From: Phellopilus nigrolimitatus
Taxonomy: Eukaryota; Basidiomycota; Agaricomycetes; Hymenochaetales; Hymenochaetaceae
Length of the DNA: 64,000 nt
Direction: 5' to 3'
Assembly: GCA_021029095.1 (NCBI GenBank)
Contig: JAJOHG010000002.1
Location: 124,001 to 188,000, forward strand
Shown here piece after piece: positions 24,157 to 36,944 of this stretch. A model generated the notes under the pieces. That model made no database searches. It was not told where the DNA came from and worked only from the letters and a program-made list of their open reading frames with translations. A program made the translations under genes and the position numbers. Within the stretch, counting starts at the first letter, position 1, and each line of letters opens with the position of its first letter.

Positions 24157-24735
24157 ATGGTATGTACTAACGTCTTGGAAAAAGTTTGCTCAAATCCTGA
24201 TATTACGTTTTTGAACAGACACGCAAAGAGAATATGAAACAGGTTGGGACGGATGCAGACTTGGATGAGCCGTCATATAATCCCCCTTCGTATGATTATG
24301 CCACTGGTTGTGAGTACTGTTCTACCGATCAAAGATGAGACATAAGAAACTGACAGATTTTCGTTTGCAGCAGATGTCCCAGCAAGTGGCAAACACCCTG
24401 TCCCATCGGGTCCAGACACGTACAAGCCATCTTCTCCGGAAACAGTGCAACCGCCATCTCCGTACGTCCCTGGCCCGTCGATGACACCTGGCGGGATGGT
24501 CTACCATTACCAGAACCCAACCACGGGACACATCATCAGCACTGTGCTCCCGCCTGACCACCCCGAGATGCTCTGCATGCGGGAGGGCCGACACGTGCGT
24601 TCGACGCGGTTCGGTTTGTTGGGCGTCCTCGCTGCAGTGTTCTGGTTTCCGCTCGGCATCGGTTTGTGCCTGCTCGACCGCCGCGTCGTGTGCACACGTT
24701 GTGGGCATGTAATTGATGATGGATTTTCTTGTTGA
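24157..24735 (+). CDS. BRI3-like small membrane protein
   Basis: Three coding exons close in phase: 24157-24159 (the ATG alone), 24219-24309 and 24371-24735, giving 152 residues. A Pro/Ser/Tyr-rich N-terminus (YNPPSYDYATG, PPSPYVPGPSMTPGG) is followed by VLPPDHPEMLCMREGRHVRS. The hydrophobic segment FGLLGVLAAVFWFPLGIGLC leads to LDRRVVCTRCG and the end DDGFSC. The pattern of a hydrophobic helix, then a short charged turn and CxxCG, is that of the brain protein I3 (BRI3) family, proline-rich membrane proteins of endolysosomal compartments in animals. Function in fungi is unknown. If the 3-nt exon is wrong, the next ATG at 24234 gives an N-terminus shorter by six residues. Family assignment rests on the C-terminal pattern only. 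Confidence 0.72.
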
Positions 24736-24996
24736 AAGAGGAGCGCCTGATTGATATCTTTTTCGTTTTCTTCCATTCCATATATCGCTCAGACTTCCCA
24801 TTCATGACTATCCCACTCCGTGTATCTATTCTCGCGCGGACTGGACGTTGAATGCACACTACATGTACTTGATATTTCATATAACATACATTGTTGTTCT
24901 TTCAATCCCTGTAGATAATGCTATACATAAGAAACACATCATTACATTGCCATTGACCGTTGGCACCATCATTGTAACCAGTGGAGGTCAAGCAAA
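24736..24996. other. Convergent 3' flanks
   Basis: 261 bp between the BRI3-like stop and the CUE protein stop; likely 3' UTRs only. Confidence 0.4.
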
Positions 24997-26603
24997 TTAC
25001 TTTCGCTCCTCTTCGAAAGGGTTCTCAACGTAGTCAAGCTCGTCCTCGTCATCCTTACGCAGCGTGTTCGACTGCGGAGGAGTTGATCCGAGTAGGGACA
25101 CAGGACGCTTCGGGAGCATGCCGATCTTGGCTACAGAGAGAAAAAGAGCAGACCGTTCAAAATGAGAAACCTTAGAGAAAGAGCGACATGAGCTTACTGG
25201 GATCAACATTCCCTGCGGGAGGAGGACCTGCGGAGGGCGGTCGCGGGGGTATCCTGTCAGCAGAAGGTGTTCTTGCAGTCATGCCTGGGAATGTATTACC
25301 CGTTCCCGCAGCAGGAACGGGCGCAGGCTGCGGCGCAGCGTCGTACCCTTGAGTCTGTCCATACCCTTGAGCCTGCCCGTATCCTTGAGTCTGCCTGTAA
25401 TCATGAGTCTGTCCGTAGTCATTAGGCCCTGGTCCGGGAGCGTAGTACTGCGTCGGCGCCTGGGATTGCGGAGGAACTGATGCGGGGTATTGGCCTTGGC
25501 CCCCCAGGTTGCCTGGCTGCGCGCCTGAAGGAGTACCTGACCCCCAGGAAGTTTGCGATGATGAGCCAGACGTGGTTCTGTTACTCGCGGGAGTCAAAGG
25601 AGATAATATCAAAGACGATGAAGGAATTCATACCGTGACTGATCAAATTCTTGCATCTTCGCTTTCACTTTGGTAAAAAGGGACGAGAACGTCTTCTTAC
25701 CAGCTAAAACAATAGACAATGGCTATAAGCAGAGATGCTTTTCCCTCACCAACGAACGTAATCCCACTCACTTTCAGCTATCTTACTAAACTGCTCCGAC
25801 ACCTCCGTCATCGTGTCCCTCCCATTGTTTCCTTGTGCATTTCCCCACTGCCCCTGCCCGCCCGTAGGATAGCTTCCTCCAGGTACGCGAGCTTGGTATG
25901 GGACGTTGTTTTGTTGGTCTTGGACTGGTCCGTATGGGTACGCTTGATCGGGATGCCATTCCGCCTGCTGTTGCTGTTCCTCGAGCACCAGCCGCCGGGC
26001 GAGTTGCTCGTCGAGGTCAGTCTGAGTCTGAGATATGATGGTTAAACGTGAGACTTTTCAGGCGAAAGGGTGATTATAGATGATGCTTACTGGAATATTG
26101 TGTTGCTGAGAGACGTAGCTAGGGTCGCTCATGCCCAGCAGAACATCCGCGGCGCGCTCTTGGTCTCCGCGTACAGAATCAAGCACGGATTGACTGATCA
26201 GAGATTCAAGAAGATACATGCGTAAGCCGATGGACGACAAAAGCGTTCAGGAGAGGATTGAAGGTGCTCACAGTACAACGACATCAAAATCCGGGAACAT
26301 TGCCCTCAAGCTTGCGACTTCAGGCGAGACGGGCGCTGGTATGTCCGAGTCTGCTGGTCGCGGGGGAAGAGAAGGCGTTGGTTCTTCTTCCTGTTCATTA
26401 CTTCGAGAGCTCGGAGGAGAGGAGGTCGTAGTCTCTGCCAATTCTTTCGCATCGTCCGTTGGCGCTGGCGATAATTCCTCCACACTCGCAGTGGACGCGA
26501 TCGCTTCGGGCTTGCTCGTGTCTACGGCGTCCGTGCTGTGAGCTGATCTCGGAACCGCGTCATTCGGCGAAGGTGTACTTTGAGGTTCGTCAATGTTTGT
26601 CAT
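24997..26603 (-). CDS. CUE5: CUE-domain protein, Cue5-like ubiquitin-binding adaptor
   Basis: The first exon is acidic and Ser/Thr-rich (MTNIDEPQSTPSPND and onward, PPRPADSDIPAPVSPEVA). It then enters a CUE domain: LRAMFPDFDVVVL joined by a GT-AG intron (donor at 26271) to QSVLDSVRGDQERAADVLLG. It carries the MFP and terminal di-leucine motifs that bind ubiquitin. Next come a Gln-rich linker (LEEQQQQAEWHPDQAYPYG), a coiled segment (VSEQFSKIAE), YGQTQGYGQ-type repeats, and a tail DEDELDYVENPFEEERK. This layout matches yeast Cue5/Tollip-type autophagy adaptors that link ubiquitinated aggregates to Atg8. I did not identify a firm Atg8-binding motif. An upstream in-frame ATG at 26705 is possible. 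Confidence 0.8.
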
Positions 26604-27643
26604 TCTTGCGGTCTTCGTCGTCTTCTTGTCGTCGTCGTTGTCGTTGTCGCCGTTGTGGACCTTCAATGAGTGACTGCGGGTTACGCAACTTACTTCGGCT
26701 GCCATGGACACATCAGGAAGGCTTCTCACGATTGCTAATAATGATCGACGCGTGATCGGCGCGTAAATAGAACCGTGAGGGCACTCAGGGCGAGACCCGC
26801 CAGTGAGCGACGTAAAGCGGAAGATTATCTTGTTTGAGCCACATTCTCTCGCAGAGTATGCGACGTGGTAAGTATACACGCACATTGAGCCTCGGTAAAG
26901 TGACTGCCATTCAGACTTACATAAGTCAGGACCATTTGAATTCGCCAAAATACCGCAAGAAAGCCCACAGGCTCGATTCAAATAGTAGAAATTATATATA
27001 CGCGGAGTTCTTAAACGAGTGAGCGAAGTCAAATAGGACAGATATGTAGTTGAGGTCATAGTAGGATAGATCTTTACAAGCCATTTGAAACTCCTTTCTA
27101 TCCATCCTCATGTACATGTAAGAATACGTTCGGATCGACTACTTTGGTCGTCTTCGACTTTTACCAGATGTCCATTACATAATACTTTGAGAGATGGGTT
27201 TGTGATAAAATCATCTCATAAAACGCAGAGCCTAGGCACAAAACGAGGACGCAGAAATATCCCACGTGCGACTAGGCGAGAGTTGTTTCCTCCCCTTTCC
27301 GCCCAACTCGACATGAATGAGGATAGAAGAGTCTTGGAATCAGCGATTTCTTTTAAACCAATGCTTAAGGTATTGGATTCAGAGGCGGTCCTACAGTCTG
27401 TTCCAAGCTGGCTGATTTCTTTTTTTAAATATGAAAACCCGCTGGACACGATGAGTCGCTGAGTGCTGGGAGAAGTGGTTCCGCACGTGGGAGTTCGACG
27501 CATCGAGCGATGATCGACGCCGATTCGGCGGACACAAATTTGCGCGTCATGTCCAAAGTTCCTTTCCGGTCACAACTCTGAAGTCGAATCTAGGCCTCAC
27601 TTTCATCCTGAAAAACAACTTAGCTGAAAGAGCGGACGTCTTA
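26604..27643. other. 1.0 kb divergent intergenic region
   Basis: Lies between the CUE protein (-) and the SET protein (+). A 125-codon frame at 27085-27462 has no motif and AT-rich third positions, so I left it out. Confidence 0.4.
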
Positions 27644-29671
27644 ATGAACGGTCTTCTTTCGTGGTTCTCTCGAGAAAACGGGACGTTGGATACCGCCAGT
27701 ATGAGTCTAACGGACATACCAGGCCAAGGTAAAGGCGCAATAGCTCTGCGAGATATCTCGGTACGCAAACTAACTGCGATTTCGTGGGACTCCGACGACC
27801 CGCTAAACAGGCATCCTAGGAAGGCCATACGTTGTTCACAATCCCGCGCTCCCTGACACTGTCGACGCGTACCTCGTCCCTGCCGAATCTCGTCGGGAAC
27901 GTTGCGTGGAAGCGTCTGGGGCTCGATAAGGGATGGATCGGACTTATATTGTGCATGATGTGGGAGGAGTCTCTTGGAGAAAAGTCAAGATGGTCAGGGT
28001 ACCTTGGTGTGCCATGCTCAGTTCCTCTTTTTCGAACGAACACTGTGCTGACAGTTGACTGTCGACTGCAGAAACCTTGCCAAAGAAATTTGACACGCCC
28101 ATGTTTTGGAGTGCAGACGATCTTAAGGAGCTGTATGGGACAGCTGTGATAGGTACGGCCACTACATAACCAACTAGACCTGACAATTGACATTGGTCTT
28201 TATATCAGACAAGATAGGAAAAGACGAGGCTGAGCGCGACTACCACGAGAAGCTCGTCCCTGCCCTACAAGTGCGCGCTGGCACAAGATTCTTACGTACA
28301 ACCTAAACTAACATTCTGCAGAGTCGCCCAGACCTTTTTGACCTTTCCCATGTTTCCTCCTTCTACTCGCTCGAGAATTATCATCTCATGGGCAGCCGGA
28401 TACTCTCGCGGAGCTTCCAAGTCGAAAAATGGGAAGGCGATGCCGGAGACGACGAGAACCATGAGGAGAATCAAGCGGTGCAGGAAGATACTATGGATAT
28501 AGATGGCGAAGTAGCTGAGCATCAGGCGGACAATGACGCAAAAGACGACGACGACGACGACGATGACGAGGCTGACCCATCCGATGTCGCGATGGTCCCA
28601 ATGGCGGACATGCTTAACGCGCGCTACAACTCAGAAAACGTAAATATTAATATCGTGTCTGCTACGGACTTTCTGATTAGTTATGAAAATAACAGGCCAA
28701 ACTATTCTACGAGCCAACCGAGCTCAGAATGGTCACGACGAAAGCAATAAAGGCAGGCGAACAGATTGTGAGTTCTGGTTCCCTCGTCGTGAAAATCAGA
28801 TATCGCCTCAAACATCGTCGCTTTCATAGTACAACACATACGGTGATTTGCCGAACACTGATTTACTTCGCCGGTATGGACACGTCGACGTCGTGCCTCT
28901 TTCAAGCGAAAACGGCGGTGGCGATAGCAGTCGCAACATAATCTCGGAACAAGGCAACCCTGCGGATGTCGTCGAAGTGCCAGCAGACCTCGCTGTCGAG
29001 GTGATTGCAAAACATCTTCACAGATCTGACGATGACGGGACACTCAAAGAGCGCATCGATTGGTGGCTCGAGGAAGGTGGTGATGAGTATGTTTCTGATA
29101 TTTGCATTTTATCTGTCTTTTACGCTTATGCTAATATCTTCTGAATGAAGTGTGTTCATACTGGAGACAAATCTATCTGTTCCGGACAGTCTAGTCTCAT
29201 TCTTCAAACTTCTCATGTCCTCCTCGACGGAATGGGAGAAAATGCGTGACAAAGGCAAACCGCCCAAGCCAAAGATGGACGTGGACGTTCTCATGCTCGT
29301 ACTAGCACTTTTGGTAAAACGTCTGGAGAAGTATCCGACCACGCTAGAGGTGTGTTCACAACGGGCTGAACGCCCGAATCTCTACTTTACTACGAGCACT
29401 GTTCTGACGAAGGAAACATACATAGCACGATGAGGCACTGCTTGCGTCTTCTACCGGCTCACAGGCGCTCTCAAACAACAGGCGTAGTGCGCTTATCGTC
29501 CGCGTGGGAGAGAAACGTATCCTAAAGGGCAGCATCGAGAAACTGGAGGCACTCCAAAGAGAGTTGACAGACGGAGAAAAATCTGCAACGAAAGCAAAAG
29601 GTAGTGTCACTGCGCAGAGAAAGCGGAAAGGAGATGAGAATGTGCAGGCGGGGAAGCGTAGTAAACGTTAA
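27644..29671 (+). CDS. RKM4: SET-domain protein lysine methyltransferase, RKM4/SETD6-like
   Basis: A SET enzyme of the Rubisco-LSMT/SETD6/Rkm4 class. Yeast Rkm4 methylates ribosomal protein Rpl42. The start MNGLLSWFSRENGTLD at 27644 fits the short lead of this family. Blocks after splicing are IPGQGKGAIALRDIS, HTLFTIPRSLTLST, WIGLILCMMWEESLG, WSGYLETLPKKFDTPMFW, a run of Asp codons in the SET insert (near 28545-28568), MVPMADMLNARYNSENAKL (the SET N-box, here NARYNSEN), GEQIYNTYGDLPNTDLLRRY (the catalytic Tyr region), then a helical Rubisco-LSMT substrate-binding domain. The C-terminus is a basic nuclear-localisation-like tail (QRKRKGDENVQAGKRSKR). Ribosomal substrate is inference from the family; SETD6-type histone or other targets are the alternative. 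Confidence 0.85.
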
Positions 29672-30082
29672 TGATCGCACAGGTTGTAGCTACTAGTTCG
29701 GATATGGGTACCCCTAAGATAAGCTACACTATTATTTTATTTGTAGCAGGCTAAACGTGTACACGACCACACTCACTGAATCCCAAACACTGCTTGTAGT
29801 AATGTATGTATGACTAATTCTGACTAAATCTGACTCATCCTGACCCAGCATGACAATTTTTGATGTGGCTGCGTCTTAAGTGGTCATTCCCTCTTTATGT
29901 TATGCTTATTATGATGATTATGAATTATGATGATACGAATATGAATATGATATGGTGATATGATTCTAGAAACGCCAAGGATGAGTAATGCTCAAAAGAG
30001 ATGCATGGAGCTGGGTGCGAACGGCTGAAGGTGGCAACACAGCCTGTAGGATGCACATAAAGTAAACGCGACAAGACGAATC
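29672..30082. other. Intergenic, AT-rich, short ATGATATG-type repeats
   Basis: Simple-sequence DNA at about 29905-29970 (tatgatgattatgaattatgatg and similar). No gene. Confidence 0.45.
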
Positions 30083-30500
30083 ATGGCGATACCGCCTTAC
30101 CAGCTATTGGCACACGGCACAATATCTGGATACTATCTCAATGACCAGCATTATCGCGAAACGCCCTCTCCTTGTCATCGCAGGCGGATCCGTCTGAACC
30201 GACAATGCATGTATTTATTGTTTCTTTTATAGGGACTGGGGCTGCTACTGCGTATGTCTCGATGCTGTGCTTGAACGTCTGGCTAGTATAGTTGCTGAGT
30301 GACCGATAGGAAGGTGTTTGCCAAAGCAGGCTTCCGCGTCGCTCTCGTTGCCAGGAATGCGGAGCATCTACAGAAGACTGCTAACGAGACAAAAGCTGCC
30401 GGTGGAGAAGTTCGTCGTTAATGATACTTGATCGAATTAACTCCTGATCAAATGTCACATTTTGTTTCATCCAGGCTGCAGCCTTCCCTGTCAGCAGGCA
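30083..30500 (+). pseudogene. 5' fragment of a short-chain dehydrogenase (SDR)
   Basis: The segment MTSIIAKRPLLVIAGG is followed by an interrupted GTGAATA glycine-rich piece, then VFAKAGFRVALVARNAEHLQ, KAAGGE and AAAFPVS after an intron-like gap. This is the first beta-alpha-beta unit of an NAD(P)-binding SDR. The splice after the glycine-rich region does not close in phase, and no catalytic YxxxK region follows. At about 30485 the sequence passes into the decayed cyclin on the other strand. It is a truncated remnant. Confidence 0.65.
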
Positions 30501-31278
30501 ACGCCGACATTGAGATTGCACTCTCGCTCTTCGTGCGCATGATCGAACGCGAGCCTTCCTCGGGCACCGAAGCACCTGTACCGACCCACAGACGCCACTC
30601 AAGCGCGTCTCCGAGAGCGCGTTCACAGCGGCCGACCTCCCGCAGCCCGGAGAGTTTAGCCCACGCGCAGTTCGAGTAGCATCGGTCTTACAGGAATTTC
30701 GAGGCTAGAATAAGCGCCGTGAGGAATGTGCGATGAGAACACAGGAGGGGAAGAGGCAGAGGCGGGATGGGACAGAGCGGCTTCGTAGGTGTCTTTCGGC
30801 GCTTGTCAGCTGTTTCCGCTTGAGGAAGCGTGTCGCATGACAGCTGCGAAGCGTCGACCTGGAGGACCGCCGGCGTGTTGCTCAGGTCGTACGGTTCCAT
30901 AGACATGAGCTCCGTCGGGAGGCCGCAAGGGCAGAGATATCCAAGAGGTTATTCACATACGACGAGGCATTTGCCTCCTCGTCATCCCTCACGATCCTAT
31001 CACGCAACTCCGGTTCGCTCCTGACACCCAAACCTTGCTTCTCCTTTTCTGCCAGCTCTAGCACCTTCACCCGCACCGCTTCGATATAGCATAGTGCGGA
31101 TTGAAAGACACTGCATGTCGCGCATGAACTTCGGAGTACTTCGTGTATGAACATTTTGATCGGCACGAGGTCCTTTTCGGTGACGATCGTGGCGTTCACA
31201 AAGTACTCGCTCAAGAAGCTGGATGCAACGCATGGTGGGCCACAAGATTGTACTCCTGGCTCCTGGTAGGGCATCACG
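30480..31278 (-). pseudogene. Decayed Pcl-type cyclin
   Basis: Cyclin-box blocks are recognisable: FLSEYFVNATIVTEKDLVPI, KMFIHEVLRSS, TCSVFQSALCYIEAVRVKV, then after a frame change CSHRTFLTALILASKFL. A TAA stop follows, and then DRCYSNCAWAKLSGL, EVGRCERALGDALEWRLWVG. The order is that of fungal PHO85-type cyclins. The stop sits where a sense codon is expected between KFL and DR, and a residue or two is missing after LSGL. A Pro/Ser-rich frame at 31274-31525 (-) may be its N-terminus. It is non-functional as read. Confidence 0.72.
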
Positions 31279-31525
31279 GACTCCGCTCCCTGTAAGGATA
31301 GCTGCGTCGAGGTCGAGGCGGAGATGTGGGGATGTGGGGAGCCCGGGCTGGACGAGCTCTTGATTTTGGGTATGGGGTAGCTGCTTTCTGGGCTGTTCGT
31401 GTCATCGTTGTCCCTGTTTCACTACATGCAGGAGCTGTGCCGCTTGGCTGCCTGCACCACTGCCAGTGCGGATGGGCGGCTCGGCTTCTTGTGAAAGAGC
31501 GATGCGGCTCCTTCTTGCACATCAT

Positions 31526-32934
31526 TGGCTTCGGTGCCGGGGTTGGATGTCCTGCGGGAACATGCGCTCACGCCGCCATTTCTGTTGTTGAATATCATAG
31601 CGGGATTGACCGTCTGCGCTAGAGCAAATGGACGGGGTTGGATGGACAGTGAGGCGAGAACCGTTTGAAAATGTCGGATTACAGGATACAGTACTCATTT
31701 ATAGCCTTGATTGTGATCCTTCATGAAATGCAATTCTTGTTCTCAGCTGCCTCAGATAAAAGCACAGACTTAGGGGATACTTACCAGACACGATTTCTGA
31801 ACTCGACAAAAACTTGCTGGTGACTGTAAGGTTCAAACCGCTGAAGCGTGCCCAGGTGACAATCAATGGCCATGTAACATGTTACAGCACATATATATGC
31901 CCCTTCATTTAATTCGGGAATTCTGCATTGCTAAGAAATTCTGAATACAAGATAGTGCTAATGTACACCCCAGCTATCAGCTGGCAGTTTTATCCCATAT
32001 GTTTGCTCCTTTGTTCCAGAGTTATACAAGGAACCATTCAGCTGACAAATCATAGTGAAAAACGCAGCAGCAGCTGCTGCGTTTTTCACTATGTGGTTTT
32101 TCTCATTTACATGACAATTCTAAGAGAAAACAAGTGTATATCTGTGCTTTATGTAGCTATAAGAATCAGAAAGCTCAATAATAATATTACCCTGAGCTTG
32201 TGTTGAATTTCCCCAGACGAGTCATTGAAATCACCTAAAATCATGTGACTTGATGACAAGAAGGGTGGACGGAACCAAAAGAGACGTTTAACACGGCCAC
32301 GTGATTGGTTGACACGACACGATGCAAGCTCGAGAAGAGCTCGATTTACCGAGCTGCTCAACTCCATTAGCACTTTTACACCTAGTAGTATCACATAAAA
32401 ATCTTAATAATCTTGTTGTACAAGAGAATACCCTGAAATCCCAAAAAATTGAAGGGATAGAAGCCTCCTCCAGGCTCCTGCACCATGCCAAAGCAAGCCG
32501 GTTTTGTATAAGAGCAATTTGGCTGTATAAGCACATATAAGCGGTATATAAGTGGGAAATTTACCTAGGCGAGTAAAAGCGACGGTAAAAGCGAGTAAAA
32601 GCGAGGCTCGGCATGCGGTGCCGCCTCGTAGCGTAAATGGAGACTGCACTTTTGCTTGCATTTAGTCCTCTCTTTCCCTCGTTTGCAGAGCATTAAGGTC
32701 ACAGAAGGGGCATGAAACTATGTTATATAGCCAATGATCAAATGGTAATATCTTGTATCTATTAAAATCTTTTTTATCCGAAGGATGAGACTGTATAAAT
32801 TGCATAAATCACTGAGCACCTAAATCTGTGCCATGCATATTAGCACTAATGGCGCCTTTTTAATTATGTATCTTAGCTTTTTATTGCACTTTTCCGTATC
32901 TTCACATTTATGTTGGTTAGAAATAAAAGGTAAG
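31526..32934. repeat. AT-rich repeat-like insertion, unclassified
   Basis: No gene is present. The segment holds a perfect hairpin (32051-32093), a short direct repeat of gagtaaaagcgacgg-type units (about 32570-32607) and several TATATAAG-like runs. Its right end abruptly replaces the coding sequence of a transporter fragment near 32935, which is what an insertion would do. I cannot see an ORF for a transposase or reverse transcriptase, so any element would be non-autonomous or a relic. Its boundaries are uncertain. Confidence 0.4.
32051..32093. repeat. Perfect 20-bp inverted repeat with 3-nt loop
   Basis: Arms catagtgaaaaacgcagcag and ctgctgcgtttttcactatg are exact reverse complements, separated by cag. 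It could form a strong hairpin in DNA or RNA. It could be a transposon end, a replication pause site or a small-RNA precursor; I cannot tell which. Confidence 0.9.
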
Positions 32935-33460
32935 CTAGGCATATCATACGGGAGAGGAAAAGGCTCTGAGTCTTCGCGCTGTGGCGCAAGCCCGCTGACG
33001 TTGTGCGCAGACGACGTCTCGGAGGCCGATACACACCTGCTCCCTACAGCATCTGCGGAGAGGGTTGGCCCAGCATCATCCGAGTCCGGTGCCCGTCGTA
33101 AGACGAGATGCCGCACTAAGACACGTGCCATTTCCTCGTCAGTCACATCTTCGAGATGCGGATGCGCGCTGGTCGGGCTCTCGCCCACTACCACCGTCGG
33201 CGTGCTCGATCCGCCAGTCTGCGGTGTGTGCGTCCTAAAGGATCTTGCGCCGAGACTCGCAGGCCCCGCAAAAGTGGGCGAGCTGTATCCCATGCGTGGC
33301 GGGATGTTTGCAATTGGCGGTGTCGACGGCGTGCTGGAGCAGACGAGCCGCCCTGTGAGTGTGCCGAAACTTTGCTGACTTGGACTTCCAGACGCGGTGA
33401 GCAGGTCGTCGGGTGCGTGCTTTGGACTGGATATGTTGAGGGGCTTCGAGGGTTCGACAT
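32935..33460 (-). pseudogene. N-terminal fragment of an AVT-type vacuolar amino acid transporter
   Basis: The minus-strand frame reads MGYSSPTFAGPASLGARSFR, THTPQTGGSSTP, then TDEEMARVLVRHLV and REDSEPFPLPYDMP. This resembles the cytosolic N-terminal extension of fungal Avt3-like vacuolar transporters (Ser/Thr-rich lead, then a DEEKAxVLRRHLV helix and an EPFPxPY motif). The sequence breaks off before any transmembrane helix and enters AT-rich DNA. Family assignment rests on two short motifs, so it is moderate only. It is a truncated remnant. Confidence 0.45.
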
Positions 33461-33463
33461 CGT

Positions 33464-33877
33464 CTATAGCGTGTTCAGTTCGTCGCCGTCATAATTGTAG
33501 AATCCAAAAATGCCGTGGTCAGAGACAAAAAGCTGGAAGGGGGTGACTGGGTTAAAAGGGCGCACGTACACTGTCTCGTGGATCGCATGTGCGCATGCAG
33601 GTCCGTCACGACGAGCAGCTGCAGCTCCTTCAATGAGTTCCCCGATGTAAAGTGTCCCATGATCACCTGTGAGCCTCGCGGACCGCACGGCCGCGCAGAA
33701 ACTATGCACATGTTCTGCGGGTTCTCGAACATCCCACGTCTTGCCGATGTTGATGAGGTGGATCCTGTCCGGTGCTTCTTGTAAGACCAGAGGCTCTGCG
33801 CGGCCGGTAGACTCGAGAAGAAGGAGAAATACACGCCGCCAGGTGGCGACGTGTGTAGTTCCGGCGGAAGCAAGCAC
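33464..33877 (-). pseudogene. Unidentified coding remnant or partial gene
   Basis: One minus-strand frame has GC-rich third positions and reads GGVYFSFFSSLPAAQSLWSY, FENPQNMCIVSARPCGPRGS, QVIMGHFTSGNSLKELQ. A GTACGT donor and CAG acceptor (about 33566-33532) would join it to LFVSDHGIFGFYNYDGDEL ending at 33464. I do not recognise the family. No clear start codon context is seen, so it is probably a 3' piece of a lost gene. Confidence 0.35.
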
Positions 33878-34879
33878 CCCTAATGGAGACCGCCTAGCAG
33901 GGAGAACCGCTCGCTTGTCGGACCCTGTGCCGGATGCGCATTTACAAGCGGTAAATGGCCGAACGTAACTTAGCTGTGATAAATGGACTTACAGGTGGGT
34001 CATACTTAGAAAAAAATTCCAACACGCCATGTCAAGTCAAACATATCTGCATTCCTATTGCCTGGATATATGACAAGGCATTTCACAACTTTCCGTGATG
34101 TTTCGGAAATTTAAATGGTCATTTTGTGTGAAGTTGAGCCAGGATGCGGCATGTTGGTTGGTTTCTCCGTGCAGGTGGGAATATGTTCCGTATAAGGCAG
34201 CGTGCAATACTTTCTGGACCCACCTGTATATACATGTATCGCTCTGCCGCGCCTCCCTCGCGCAGAGGCACAAATGGAGGTGGGTTACTAATGTTCTTCT
34301 CTCTTGTTTTATGTGTGTATGCCCCATATACCATATGTATGCATGTGTGTGCGTGTGTGTACCCGCCCTTTTCTCCCGCGAGTGCGGCCACGTGCTCGTC
34401 CCCGCCTCTGACCGACCGCCGCCTCGGAGTCCTGGCCTATCGCCTACGTCCTACGTATGCCCCATACATATTCTCCGGCGCACGACGGCTGGCTGGCTGG
34501 CTAGCTGCACATGATAAATGATGCGCTGGGCGCGAAGCGCGTTTCAGACTGGGATACACACTCATCTTAACTTATAGTTGCGACACTCTGCGCGTTTCAC
34601 CGTTCGTCCATCTCGTCCCTCCCCTCGTCGCCACCGCTGTCGAGCAAAGGTACGTGAACGCTGCGCAGCACAATGCCAAGTCATCTGCTGACGTTGCTCC
34701 GCCGACTTTGCTTGCTGCGATTTTTGCCATCACTCTGGACGCCTGCGCGCACTGCTACTACTACGCCTGTGCTGCGCATCCTTACTATGTAACCTGCGCT
34801 TGCCACCGACAGTCTTTTCTTCATCTACATCCTTTTCTCTTTACTTCCTTTCTCCCACGCTCACGACCAGTCAGCCGAA
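33878..34879. promoter_or_regulatory. Actin 5' region with pyrimidine-rich leader
   Basis: There is a CT-rich run just before the ATG (about 34815-34865), as in strongly expressed basidiomycete genes, plus GT microsatellite-like DNA near 34342-34360 and a GGCT repeat at 34487-34502. No gene is seen. A 5' UTR intron is possible but not provable here. Confidence 0.45.
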
Positions 34880-36349
<1,470 letters not shown>

Positions 36350-36639
36350 GCGGTCGTTTTAATGGGGCGGATATGGGAGGATTGGAGCGAAGAAAACTGA
36401 AAGGATGTTGTTGTTTTCGTATTGTATTAGAATGCGACTTGACGGTCGTCGCGGTGAGGCCTTCCTAGTATTAGTGTCTACTTACTTTCACGCTACATTA
36501 CGAATTTTGAACGAACTGCCTATTTTTTTTTTTTCCTGATGTCCGCGAGCCACTTATTAGAGCGGATGACATAAGCTTTGTTTGCGGCCGACGTCGATCC
36601 TCATCGCTTCGCCGGTCGTCTACTCACCAGCCCAAGGAT

Positions 36640-36840
36640 TTTAGTCGACGGACATGCTGAGGGGCGCGATCCTTGCATCGTCGGGAGAAGTCCACAGCTC
36701 CGAGCATCCTATCCCGCCATACGAAGCAACGCCTGCGTCGCAAAGGACGCACGTACGTCGCGATTGCGCTGCTTCTTGATTTGACAGAGATTGAATAGTT
36801 GAGGCTGTGGACGCTCCTCCCTACTCTGTGTCCTCGCCAT
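36640..36840. repeat. Diverged repeat family, copy a
   Basis: Shares the core gggagaagtccacag, then gaagcaacgcctgcgtcgca and aaggacgca, then gctgtggacgctcctccc, with copies b and c in the same order and orientation. Edges are approximate. Confidence 0.6.
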
Positions 36841-36944
36841 CGTCCATCGCTTATCTTCAGTCTGCACTCCGACTCCCTCGAGTGAAAAGGGCTTACCGGA
36901 AAATAACCACCGACGAATATACCAGGCCGCGTTGGGTATCAGTT

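Noticed and set aside
34342..34502. GT-rich and GGCT simple repeats upstream of actin as regulatory elements
   Set aside because: They are ordinary microsatellites. Nothing ties them to regulation.
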